From Candidatus Omnitrophota bacterium (GTDB lineage: Bacteria; Omnitrophota; Gorgyraeia; Gygaellales; Profunditerraquicolaceae), in NCBI GenBank assembly GCA_018812825.1, contig JAHJCJ010000110.1, positions 1 to 45,967 of the forward strand: DNA of 45,967 bases, read 5' to 3'. The notes beneath the pieces are model-generated. The model ran no database searches and was not told the DNA's origin. It was given only the letters and a program-made list of their open reading frames with translations. The position numbers and the translations under genes are program-made. Position 1 is the first letter of the stretch, and the number at the start of each line of letters is the position of its first letter. Shown piece by piece: positions 26,261 to 34,927 of this stretch.

Positions 26261-27523
26261 ATGTCTAGGCGCAGAGTTGTTATTACTGGGATAGGAGTAA
26301 TCTCTCCTAACGGCATCGGTAAAAATGATGCCTGGGAGGGTTTTTCAGGCGGTAAATCCGGGGTACGTTTAGTTGAAGGTTTTGATGTGTCGGTTTTTAA
26401 TACTAAGATTGCTGCCCAGGTTAGGGATTTTAATCCTTTTAAATTAGGCTTGACCCATAAAGAAGCTATGCGCATGGATCGATATGTGCAGTTTGGGGTA
26501 GCTGCTGGTAAAATGGCGATTGAAGACAGTAAGTTAGATTTTTCCAAAGAAGACCACCAACGTATTGGAGTTTGCTTGGCCAATGCTATTTGTGGCACCA
26601 AATATATGGAAGAAGAGTTTGCTTTGGTTACTGAAGACGGTAAAAAACCTATTGAACCTAGCTTGGTACGGCCTGATCTCTATGATGCGGCAATGTTTAA
26701 TACTCCTTCAATAGAAATTAGTGCGCGTTTTGGTTTAAAAGGAATTTGTAATACTATTTCTACAGGATGTACTGCCGGGACGGATTCCTTAGGGTTTGGC
26801 TTGGAGACTATCCAGGATGGCGAGCAGGATATAATGATCTGTGGGGCAGCAGAGGCGCCGCTTACCCCGATTACTTTCGGAGCATTTGATGTAGTAAATG
26901 TCTTATCCGTGCACAATGATGACCCGCAAAAAGCATCGCGCCCCTTTGATAATAAACGGGATGGGTTTGTCTTGGGAGAAGGGGCCGGGATTCTGGTGCT
27001 TGAGGAGTTAAGCCATACTTTAAAACGTAATGCGCCGATTTATTGCGAGGTCTTAGGTTTTGGCACTAGTTGTAATGCCTTCCACATGACAGATCTTCCT
27101 TCTGATGGGGCAGCCATGGAAACCTGTATTGCCCTGGCTTTAAAAGATGCTGATGTTAAACCGAATGAAATCGATTATATCAACGCCCATGGCTCAAGTA
27201 CACGCATGAATGATATCTTCGAGAGTAATGCTTATAAGGCGATTTTCGGGGATTATGCTTATAAGCTGCCGATTAGTTCATTTAAGTCTATGATCGGACA
27301 TCCTTTGGCTGCGGCAAATGCCATTGAAGTGACCATGACCGGCATGATTTTTGAAAAAAATATCCTTCCTCCTACAATAAACCAAGAGGAAAAGGACCCG
27401 CAGTGCGATTTGTATTATATACCTAATCAGGCAATTGCAAAAAAAGTAAATATGATTATTAAAACCAGTAGCGGTTTCTCCGGGATACACTCTTCGCTTA
27501 TTTTAAAAAGGTTTGGTGGATAA
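26261..27523 (+). CDS. Beta-ketoacyl synthase, KS-alpha-like (catalytic)
   Basis: Active-site Cys in STGCTAGTDSLG, His in NAHGSSTRMND, K/H in SFKSMIGHPLAAANA. Confidence 0.92.
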   Translation: MSRRRVVITGIGVISPNGIGKNDAWEGFSGGKSGVRLVEGFDVSVFNTKIAAQVRDFNPFKLGLTHKEAMRMDRYVQFGVAAGKMAIEDSKLDFSKEDHQRIGVCLANAICGTKYMEEEFALVTEDGKKPIEPSLVRPDLYDAAMFNTPSIEISARFGLKGICNTISTGCTAGTDSLGFGLETIQDGEQDIMICGAAEAPLTPITFGAFDVVNVLSVHNDDPQKASRPFDNKRDGFVLGEGAGILVLEELSHTLKRNAPIYCEVLGFGTSCNAFHMTDLPSDGAAMETCIALALKDADVKPNEIDYINAHGSSTRMNDIFESNAYKAIFGDYAYKLPISSFKSMIGHPLAAANAIEVTMTGMIFEKNILPPTINQEEKDPQCDLYYIPNQAIAKKVNMIIKTSSGFSGIHSSLILKRFGG

Positions 27524-28752
27524 TGGAAAGGATAGCAATTACAGGGATAGGAGTAGTTAGCCCTTCGGGTATCGGCAAGCGGCAGTTTTGGGCAAATATT
27601 AAAAACGGACGCTCTTTCATTAAAAAGATTACCCGTTTCGATGCCTCAAAATACCCAGCGCATATAGCAGGGCAAATTGACGACCTGGAAAAATACAGCC
27701 ATATATCTGAAAGGCTATTAAAAAAGATTGACGCCTTTTCGCATATGGCGCTGGTTGCTTCAGAGTTAGCCTTGCAGGATGCAGGTATAGATATTAAAAA
27801 TGAGGACCCAAGCCTGGTGGGGATCTTTCTGGGTAATGCCATCGGTGGCTGGCTTTATGCTGAAACAGAATTAAGGGATTTATATTTAGAAGGCCGGGAA
27901 GGGGTTTCTCCTTATATGGCTTCTGCTTGGTTTCCCGCGGCTCCCCAAGGCCAGGTTTCTATCTATTACGGTATAAAAGGATTTAGCAAGACCGTGGTCA
28001 GTGATCGGGCAAGTTCGCTTATGGCCTTAGGCTATGCCAGAAAAGTCTTATATAAAAACAAACTGAATATGATTTTAGCCGGTGGAATGGAGGCACCGGT
28101 TACTCCTTACGCTTTATTATGCTGCAATACATATGGGGCGTTGTCTACGCATAACGATGATCCTCAAGCTGCATATCGGCCATTTGATAAACAACGCAGC
28201 GGTTTTGTCATCGGTGAGGGAGCGGGTATTGTGGTAATGGAAAATATCCAGAGGGCCAAAAAGAGGGGCGCAAATATTTTAGGTTATATTAGCGGTTATG
28301 GTTTTTCTTGTGATGGAATAGATAGGATTAACCCTGCCTCCGACGGTAAAGAATTGGCGCGCGCCATAAACATGGCACTTAGTGACGCAGGAATTAATCC
28401 ACGGGATATCGACTACATTAGTCTCGATGGTCTGGCGGTGGATCTTTGGGATAATTCTGAAATTAATGCGCTGGAATTAGTTTTTGGGGCTGATTTAAAG
28501 AAGATACCTGTGAGTTGTCCAAAATCTATGTTTGGAAACCTGCTGGGAGCCTCTGGGGTCCTGGACATGATTATTGCGTTTTTATCTATGGAGCATAATT
28601 TGGTTCCACCGACATTGAATCTGGATACACCGGTTTTAAATGGTATAAATTATGTGGCCAAGGAAGCCAGGGAATATAAGGTGGCTAAAGCTTTGATTAT
28701 CTCACGCGGACGCGGCGGGATTAATTCCGCCTTGGTAGTTGAAAAACCATAA
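27523..28752 (+). CDS. Beta-ketoacyl synthase homologue lacking catalytic residues (KS-beta/chain-length-factor-like)
   Basis: KS fold motifs kept, but Cys region reads VVSDRASSLMALG, first His region SLDGLAVDLWDN, second His region PKSMFGNLLGASG. Confidence 0.85.
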   Translation: MERIAITGIGVVSPSGIGKRQFWANIKNGRSFIKKITRFDASKYPAHIAGQIDDLEKYSHISERLLKKIDAFSHMALVASELALQDAGIDIKNEDPSLVGIFLGNAIGGWLYAETELRDLYLEGREGVSPYMASAWFPAAPQGQVSIYYGIKGFSKTVVSDRASSLMALGYARKVLYKNKLNMILAGGMEAPVTPYALLCCNTYGALSTHNDDPQAAYRPFDKQRSGFVIGEGAGIVVMENIQRAKKRGANILGYISGYGFSCDGIDRINPASDGKELARAINMALSDAGINPRDIDYISLDGLAVDLWDNSEINALELVFGADLKKIPVSCPKSMFGNLLGASGVLDMIIAFLSMEHNLVPPTLNLDTPVLNGINYVAKEAREYKVAKALIISRGRGGINSALVVEKP

Positions 28753-28838
28753 ATTAGGGTCAGGCACTGAGTCAATCGGGAGGGTGTCCCCGGAGTTTAG
28801 GCGCTATTTAAAAGTAATTAGTAAAAAGGGAGGATGTA

Positions 28839-30299
28839 ATGAAGATATTGTTTGTTATGCCAAAGGTTGGCGCTTGGGCAACTCATGGTATACATAGATC
28901 GCCGAATCAGTTGTATGCGCATTGGGCTGCGTATGTGCGCGAAAGAGGCTATGAAGATGTGGCTGTTATTGATGGCAAGGCCGATCAAATTTCCATGGAG
29001 GAGCTGATTGAACAGGTAAGAATTAAGAATCCCGATATTGTGGTAATGGGTGAACAACTGCATGGTTATGGCGGATACGGTGTTTTAAGGCATTTTAAAG
29101 ATGCGGCCATCGGGATTAAGAAAGCTTTGCCTAAGACAAAAATAATTCTTGGCGGGTTATGGTATTCAGCGATGCCTGTGCCTACATTAGAGGAGAACCC
29201 CGCAGTTGATTTTGTAGTTATGGGAGAAGAAGAATCTTTCGGAGACTTGATTGAGGCAATAGATAAAAATAAGCCTTTTAAAGATGTGGGCGGGGTTACT
29301 TCTCGTATTGATAGTAAAATTGTTATGGGGCCGCATAAGCCTCTTATGGAAGATTTGGATAAGCTGCCCTTGCCGGCGTATGACTTATTCCCGATGGATA
29401 AATATGTTGGCCACACTTATTGGAAGCCATTTGTAGACATGGTTACTTCCAGGGGTTGTCCTTCAGCGTGCACCTTTTGTTATGAATGGGATCAGTTTGA
29501 CCCGCGCTCCCCGTCAGATTTCTTAAAATGGCGCGCTAAATCTCCCGAAAGAGTAATGGAGGAGCTGAATCTCTTGCATAGAAAATATGGGGTTAAGGTT
29601 GTTGTTATCCAGGATGATAATTTTAATGTAGATCCTAAAAGGGTGCAGAAATTCTGTGAACTTAAAAAAGCTTCCAATAACCCGATTAAGTGGGTATCTT
29701 TAGGCCGTGCTATTGACTGGGTTAATTGTGAATCAATCCTACCTTTGATGAAAGAAAACGGTTTGTTTATGGGTGTTTTTGGTATTGAGGTTACCACACA
29801 GTCGGAGCTTAAGAGAATCGCCAAAGGCATTACCATTGATCAGATCAAAAAAACCATAGAGATCTTGCGCAAAAACGATATCGCCATTGTTGCAGATATT
29901 ATGATGGGTTTTGACTATGATACTGAAGAGATTATTAAGCAGCGTTTTGAGTTTACTGATCAGGTGGATCCGGACATTCTGTGGGTTGGTTATGTAACTC
30001 CTGCACCAAATTCACCCACGTGGAGGATTGCAATAAAGAAGAACTGGATTGATTCCAAAAAGGTAGATTTTAGCCAATGGGACTTTCTCCATCCGGTAAT
30101 TCCTACGGATTATCTTTCCATAGAAGATTTAGGGCGCCTGGGTTCATGGTGTATGCGTGAATTTTTCTCAAAGCCGGGCAGAATAAACCGTATTATGGAG
30201 AGTAACTTTGATATGCTAGCTAAGCTTTGTTTTCAGGATGTTATGGCCGGAGTAGGTAAATGGGAAGCAGCCGCGACAAAGGGCGAAGTACAGATATAA
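28839..30299 (+). CDS. B12-binding radical SAM protein, BchE-like family
   Basis: N-terminal B12-binding-like domain (DIVVMGEQLHGYGGYGV), TSRGCPSACTFCYEW radical SAM motif, MMGFDYDTEE; long C-terminal extension. Confidence 0.85.
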   Translation: MKILFVMPKVGAWATHGIHRSPNQLYAHWAAYVRERGYEDVAVIDGKADQISMEELIEQVRIKNPDIVVMGEQLHGYGGYGVLRHFKDAAIGIKKALPKTKIILGGLWYSAMPVPTLEENPAVDFVVMGEEESFGDLIEAIDKNKPFKDVGGVTSRIDSKIVMGPHKPLMEDLDKLPLPAYDLFPMDKYVGHTYWKPFVDMVTSRGCPSACTFCYEWDQFDPRSPSDFLKWRAKSPERVMEELNLLHRKYGVKVVVIQDDNFNVDPKRVQKFCELKKASNNPIKWVSLGRAIDWVNCESILPLMKENGLFMGVFGIEVTTQSELKRIAKGITIDQIKKTIEILRKNDIAIVADIMMGFDYDTEEIIKQRFEFTDQVDPDILWVGYVTPAPNSPTWRIAIKKNWIDSKKVDFSQWDFLHPVIPTDYLSIEDLGRLGSWCMREFFSKPGRINRIMESNFDMLAKLCFQDVMAGVGKWEAAATKGEVQI

Positions 30300-30308
30300 G
30301 GGGGATAT

Positions 30309-30545
30309 ATGGATACGAAAATTAAGGTTAAAGAAATATTAGCGAGCTTACTGAAAGTAAAGATTGAAGAGCTAAAAGATGATATTTCTTTGCAGGGCAG
30401 TATAGGCGTTGATTCTACTGAAATGGTGGAATCGGTCATTGCCCTAGAAAAATCTTTTGGGGTAAAGCTTAACATTAAAGAGATAACTAAGGGCTCGACA
30501 ATTAACGATATCGCAAATAATATCCAGTCAAAATTAGCCCAATGA
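30309..30545 (+). CDS. Acyl carrier protein
   Basis: 78 aa; phosphopantetheine site IGVDSTEMVE; SLQGSIGVDS; ACP-like helices. Confidence 0.88.
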   Translation: MDTKIKVKEILASLLKVKIEELKDDISLQGSIGVDSTEMVESVIALEKSFGVKLNIKEITKGSTINDIANNIQSKLAQ

Positions 30546-31342
30546 AGATTATCGATCTAAGTTTGCCCATTGATGAGAAGGCTTTTGAAGTACATAAGGT
30601 AGATATCGAGCGTATTAGCCATAAAGCCGGAGTCGGTAAATTTAACCGCGTAATTATGGGTAAGACAATCTTGGGCAGGATAAAATACGCTTTGGGTATG
30701 CGTATCATAAAGAAAGAACAGTTGCCGGATGAGGAGTTTTTGTCTTTAGAGATTGTGCATGCTCCGGTGCATATAGGAACTCACCTGGATTATTCCTTTC
30801 ATTACGGCTCAAAATCAGAGAACCGTTCTTCAAAAACAGCGGATGAGATTCCTTTGGAGTATTGTTATCAAAACGGCGTAAAATTGAATTTAACTCATAA
30901 AAAACCCGATGAAGCAATTAATGTGTATGATATAAAATCAGCGCTTGATAAAATAAATTATCAACTCAAGCCTTTGGATATTGTATTATTGTACACTGGC
31001 TCAGATAAGCTTTATGGTGGGCCAAGATATTTCTCAGATTATCCGGGCGTTGACCCTTCGGCCATAGATTTTCTGTTGGCTTCTGGCGTAAAGATTTTTG
31101 GCGTAGATACCATGGGTATTGACCGGCCTTACAGGTTTATGTTAAGTGAGTTTTTGAAAACGAAGGATCCTAAGAAATTTTACCCGGCACATTTTTATGG
31201 CCGCAAGAAAGAATTCATCCATATAGAGAGGCTGGCTAATCTAGGAAAGCTTCCTGATTTTGGATTCAAAATTATTTGTTTTCCGGTGCGGATTAAGAAT
31301 ACCGGGGCTGCCTGGGCGAGAGTTGTTGCTCTTTTAGATTAG
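30542..31342 (+). CDS. Cyclase family protein (PF04199, kynurenine-formamidase-like/polyketide cyclase)
   Basis: IDLSLPI start, HAPVHIGTHLDYSFHYG (HxGTHxD metal motif), GVKIFGVDTMGID. Confidence 0.82.
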   Translation: MKIIDLSLPIDEKAFEVHKVDIERISHKAGVGKFNRVIMGKTILGRIKYALGMRIIKKEQLPDEEFLSLEIVHAPVHIGTHLDYSFHYGSKSENRSSKTADEIPLEYCYQNGVKLNLTHKKPDEAINVYDIKSALDKINYQLKPLDIVLLYTGSDKLYGGPRYFSDYPGVDPSAIDFLLASGVKIFGVDTMGIDRPYRFMLSEFLKTKDPKKFYPAHFYGRKKEFIHIERLANLGKLPDFGFKIICFPVRIKNTGAAWARVVALLD

Positions 31343-31436
31343 TTGTTAAAACGGGTCCTGTCACGAGGCGCTTCTCGGCAAATTTGCCTCGCAGCATCGC
31401 CGTGGCACCCGTTTTCAAACCAGAATCTAAAAGAGC
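31328..31436. repeat. Composite palindrome spanning the stop codon of the 30542 gene
   Basis: GCTCTTTTAGATTAGTTGTTAAAACGGGT (31328-31356) versus ACCCGTTTTCAAACCAGAATCTAAAAGAGC (31407-31436); inner CGAGGC/GCCTCG. Confidence 0.75.
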
Positions 31437-31458
31437 AGAATAATTAGGAGGGTGCGGA

Positions 31459-31899
31459 ATGGGACATACTTGCAATTCAATAATTATTAATGCGCCTTAT
31501 GATTTAGTATTTGATATATCTAATGATATTCCGCGCTGGACAGAGTTATTCGGCCAAGAGTATAAAAAAGCAGAAGTGGTTAAAAAAGAGGGGAATAAAA
31601 TTATTTTTTGCTTGACTGATGAAGATGGCAATTCATGGCAGTCCTGGAGGCTGCTTTTTAAAGATAAGTATTTTACTTATGCTGAGCGGCAGGAGCCAAG
31701 ATTTCCTTTTGAATATATGAAGATTATCTGGCTTTATACGCCTAAGCCCGAAGGGGTGGAGCTTAACTGGATCCAGCATTTTCATATGGATGGTAAGGCT
31801 AAGTTTAATGATCAACAGGTCGAAGGCTTCATAAATGAAGGCTCGCAGCATAACCTGAAGATCTTTAAAGAGATTATTGAAAAAGAAGCGCTTAGGTGA
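31459..31899 (+). CDS. SRPBCC-fold aromatase/cyclase, TcmN ARO/CYC-like
   Basis: NSIIINAPYDLVFDISNDIPRWTELF...FRFPFEYMKIIWLYTPKPEGVELNWIQHFHM...NEGSQHNLKIFKEIIE matches the polyketide aromatase/cyclase pattern. Confidence 0.82.
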   Translation: MGHTCNSIIINAPYDLVFDISNDIPRWTELFGQEYKKAEVVKKEGNKIIFCLTDEDGNSWQSWRLLFKDKYFTYAERQEPRFPFEYMKIIWLYTPKPEGVELNWIQHFHMDGKAKFNDQQVEGFINEGSQHNLKIFKEIIEKEALR

Positions 31900-33026
31900 A
31901 GAGATCTACGTTTTGTATTCTTTGTTTAGAGGGGGCGGTCATATCTTTTAATGTAGCTGCGGCTGCTGCGTTAATTCCTTCTATTGCTTTTGATTTTGTT
32001 CTTTCTCAATTTGTGGTAGGCAAGATTATCTGGTTGTATATGATTCCTTATGGGTTGGCGGCACTTTTCTATGGGCCGCTGGTACGTTTGTTTGATGCCC
32101 GCAAAATTGAGCTATTCTGTATATTTTTGTTTTCTTTAGCCAATCTTTTAGCGGGGTTCTCGCAAAATATTGCCACGTTTTTTGTTGCCAGGTTTATGAT
32201 GGGGCTTTTTGGAGCTTCGGTTATTCCTCTTGGCCTTATTTTAATTGCCCGGCATTTGGCCGAAGCAAAGCGCGGCCGTTATATTGGGTTATTCTTTGGT
32301 TCTACATTCGTAGCTTCTTTATTGGGGTTATTCTTTAGCGGAATAATTAACTGGAGGTTGATATTTATTATTCCTGCGGTATGCGGATTCATACTTTGGA
32401 TCTTTATGTATATTTGCCTACCCAGTTTTAAAGAAGATGTGGGGAATTTCCGCCTGGGTTATTTAGAGGCCTTTAAAAATAAAAGAGTTATTAAGATATT
32501 TAGCTATATCTTTATCATAAGTTTAATTTATCATGCTGTGCAACAGTGGTTGGGGGTTTATTTCTCAACCCAATTAAACTTAAGCCAGTTTTTTATCAGC
32601 ATGCTGATTACCTTGTCCAGCTTAAGCGGGGTATTTGGTGAGGTCTGGGGAGGCCGCCTGGCAGATTCAATAGGCCGGATAAGGGTGGTAAATTTGGGCA
32701 TCGCTTTTATGGTATTGTGTATTTTCTCGTTTTTGATAAAACTGCCTTTGAGTTTACTTGCCTTAGTAATGTTTATTTGGGGCTTGGGTTGGACATTCAA
32801 TCATGTGGGTTTGGCTACGATGCTTACGGATTTACCGGAGGAACTTCTGAATGAGGCAGCCAGTTTAAATAGTGGAGTACGTTTTATCTCCGGAGGTATT
32901 GGTGTAAGCCTTGGCGGTGTAATTATGCAAAAGAGTTTTACCTTAGGTTTTTTGGTTTTTGGTTCAGGATTATTAATTTTATTATATTTAAGCCGTTTGG
33001 TAAGCAAGAATAATACCCGGCCTTAA
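31896..33026 (+). CDS. MFS transporter
   Basis: About 12 predicted TM segments; MFS repeat motif GGRLADSIGRIRVVNLG. Confidence 0.85.
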   Translation: MKRSTFCILCLEGAVISFNVAAAAALIPSIAFDFVLSQFVVGKIIWLYMIPYGLAALFYGPLVRLFDARKIELFCIFLFSLANLLAGFSQNIATFFVARFMMGLFGASVIPLGLILIARHLAEAKRGRYIGLFFGSTFVASLLGLFFSGIINWRLIFIIPAVCGFILWIFMYICLPSFKEDVGNFRLGYLEAFKNKRVIKIFSYIFIISLIYHAVQQWLGVYFSTQLNLSQFFISMLITLSSLSGVFGEVWGGRLADSIGRIRVVNLGIAFMVLCIFSFLIKLPLSLLALVMFIWGLGWTFNHVGLATMLTDLPEELLNEAASLNSGVRFISGGIGVSLGGVIMQKSFTLGFLVFGSGLLILLYLSRLVSKNNTRP

Positions 33027-33039
33027 AAGAAGTGGCCGG
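33017..33039. repeat. Hairpin enclosing the MFS gene stop codon
   Basis: CCGGCC (33017-33022) / GGCCGG (33034-33039) with TAA in the loop. Confidence 0.6.
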
Positions 33040-33067
33040 TGTACCCTTATAGGTAAGGAGGAGAGTT

Positions 33068-33844
33068 ATGGGTCTGGAATTAAAAGGAAAAACAGCGATT
33101 GTTACTGGCGCCAGCCGTGGTATCGGAAAAGCCCTTGCTTGCACTGCTGCGGGTTTAGGGATAAATTTAGTTATTGGTGCCCGTGGCCAGGGGCCTTTAA
33201 AAGAAACCGCAGAAGAGATATCCGGGAAATTTAAGGTCCAGGTTCTAGCTGTAGCTTGCGATGTGACAAAGTTAGGGGACCTGGAGAACTTAGTTAAAAG
33301 CGCGAAGGAAAAATTCGGGAAGGTTGATATCTTAATTAATAATGCCGGGGTCTCTAGCCAATATCCTTTTCAGGAGCAGCCAATCGAGGATTTTGAAAGA
33401 TTAGCGCACACCAATTACCTTGGTTATGTAAGGCTTATACGCCTGGTAATTAACGATATGATTAAGAATAAGAGTGGTTCCATTATCAATATGGTTTCTG
33501 GTTCAACTTTATGCGATCCGCTGCCCAGGAATTTTATTGTTTACAGCTCGCTTAAGGTAGGCTTAAGGGCATTTTCCAAGGGATTATTTTGGGAGTTGCG
33601 TGATCACGGGATTAAGGTAACCTCTATATTGCCCGGAGTAACAGATACGGATTTAACCGGTAAATTAAATGAGATTACTAATGATACTTCGCGCCTGATG
33701 ACTACTGAAGCAATTGAGAATGCCGTGCGTTTTGCCTTGACTGTGCCGGCTAATGTTTGTCCTTTAGAGATTGCGGTAATTAACCAACAAACGCCCTGGA
33801 CTGCTCCGGTGATACCGTTTAAACAGCAACATCCAGGAAAGTAA
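33068..33844 (+). CDS. SDR-family ketoreductase (FabG-like)
   Basis: TGASRGIGKA, LINNAGVS, YSSLK catalytic motif, PGVTDTDLTGK. Confidence 0.9.
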   Translation: MGLELKGKTAIVTGASRGIGKALACTAAGLGINLVIGARGQGPLKETAEEISGKFKVQVLAVACDVTKLGDLENLVKSAKEKFGKVDILINNAGVSSQYPFQEQPIEDFERLAHTNYLGYVRLIRLVINDMIKNKSGSIINMVSGSTLCDPLPRNFIVYSSLKVGLRAFSKGLFWELRDHGIKVTSILPGVTDTDLTGKLNEITNDTSRLMTTEAIENAVRFALTVPANVCPLEIAVINQQTPWTAPVIPFKQQHPGK

Positions 33845-33888
33845 AAGTAGATAGTAATCAGTAGCTAGAATGTAGGAGGAGAAACAAA

Positions 33889-34500
33889 ATGAAAGAAACA
33901 GTTTTTCTGATAGCAGCGATGGTCTTGTTTGTAACAGGGGTTTGTTTGGCAGAAGGTGACAATTTATTAATTGATGATTTTGAGATTTCAATCAGCAATG
34001 GACCGGATGGCACAGTTGATTTTGGTGCAGGTAATGGTTCAAACGTAGAGGTAACTGAGTCTGTCGATATCAAAAATAGCGGCAATAAAGCGCTCAAGGT
34101 AGTCTATGATGCTGTCGGTGGCGGCTATATTTATGTGTCTCGCGGCACAGGATTGGATGCCAAGAATGCCAATTGGACTATCAATCCATCCGATATAAAA
34201 TGGGATGAGTATAACGCCGTATCATTCTATGTATATGGAACAGATTCTAAGGGAAAAATCGCTTTTGATATTAAAGATAATGGCGGAGAGATATGGCGTT
34301 TTGTAACACAGGATGATTTTAAAGGGTGGAAAAGGGTGGTTTGTAATTTTGACAAATTTGTGGTGCGTGATGACTGGCAACCGGAAGATGGAGATAAAAA
34401 TGGCGTGCTTGATTTTCCGATTAAGATCTTTCAGTTTGAGCCGTTGGCGGAATCTAAGGGTACATTATATTTTGATACAGTAGAGTTAGTAAAACAATAA
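33889..34500 (+). CDS. Secreted beta-sandwich protein, CBM11/CIA30-like carbohydrate-binding fold
   Basis: Signal peptide; LLIDDFE...KALKVVYDA...AVSFYVYGTDSKGKIAFDIKDNGGEIWRFV...GWKRVVCNFDKF...LYFDTVEL. Confidence 0.6.
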   Translation: MKETVFLIAAMVLFVTGVCLAEGDNLLIDDFEISISNGPDGTVDFGAGNGSNVEVTESVDIKNSGNKALKVVYDAVGGGYIYVSRGTGLDAKNANWTINPSDIKWDEYNAVSFYVYGTDSKGKIAFDIKDNGGEIWRFVTQDDFKGWKRVVCNFDKFVVRDDWQPEDGDKNGVLDFPIKIFQFEPLAESKGTLYFDTVELVKQ

Positions 34501-34513
34501 AGGCGGTGTAATT

Positions 34514-34927
34514 ATGAATAGGCAGGACGTGAGGAATTTAAGGAAACGGTATTTTATCTGGTTGTATAAGACTACCAAAGAGGCATTTGATAAGTATGAG
34601 CGTAAGTTTACTCAGACAGATATTGATAAAGACCTGTTGTTTGAAATGGAGAATGAGCTTTTAGGAGCTTATTTACCGCACGAGAAGCAATGCCTGGAGA
34701 AATTCGTTAATCAGTACCGTGAATATATCTCTAATAAAGAGAAGGCCTGTCTGGAATTAAAGTATCAGGGCAAGAAAACAAACCCGGAGTTTCTTTTTCT
34801 TGATGTAAAGCTTAACGCTATTGAAAAATTAATTACTAAAGAGCTCGGCAAAAGGGGATTAGAGAAAATCAAGGCGCTTTATGAACAGGAAACGACCCAG
34901 CGTATATTAAAGAGCGTGGAGCATTAA
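34514..34927 (+). CDS. Conserved hypothetical helical protein
   Basis: Intact ORF with SD (AGGCGG), translationally overlapping the next gene; no recognised motif. Confidence 0.65.
   Translation: MNRQDVRNLRKRYFIWLYKTTKEAFDKYERKFTQTDIDKDLLFEMENELLGAYLPHEKQCLEKFVNQYREYISNKEKACLELKYQGKKTNPEFLFLDVKLNAIEKLITKELGKRGLEKIKALYEQETTQRILKSVEH

Noticed and set aside
26261-28752. Housekeeping fatty acid synthesis (fabF duplicates)
   Set aside because: The second KS has lost all three catalytic residues and the neighbours are cyclases, which fits a type II PKS better; a KS phylogeny is still needed.
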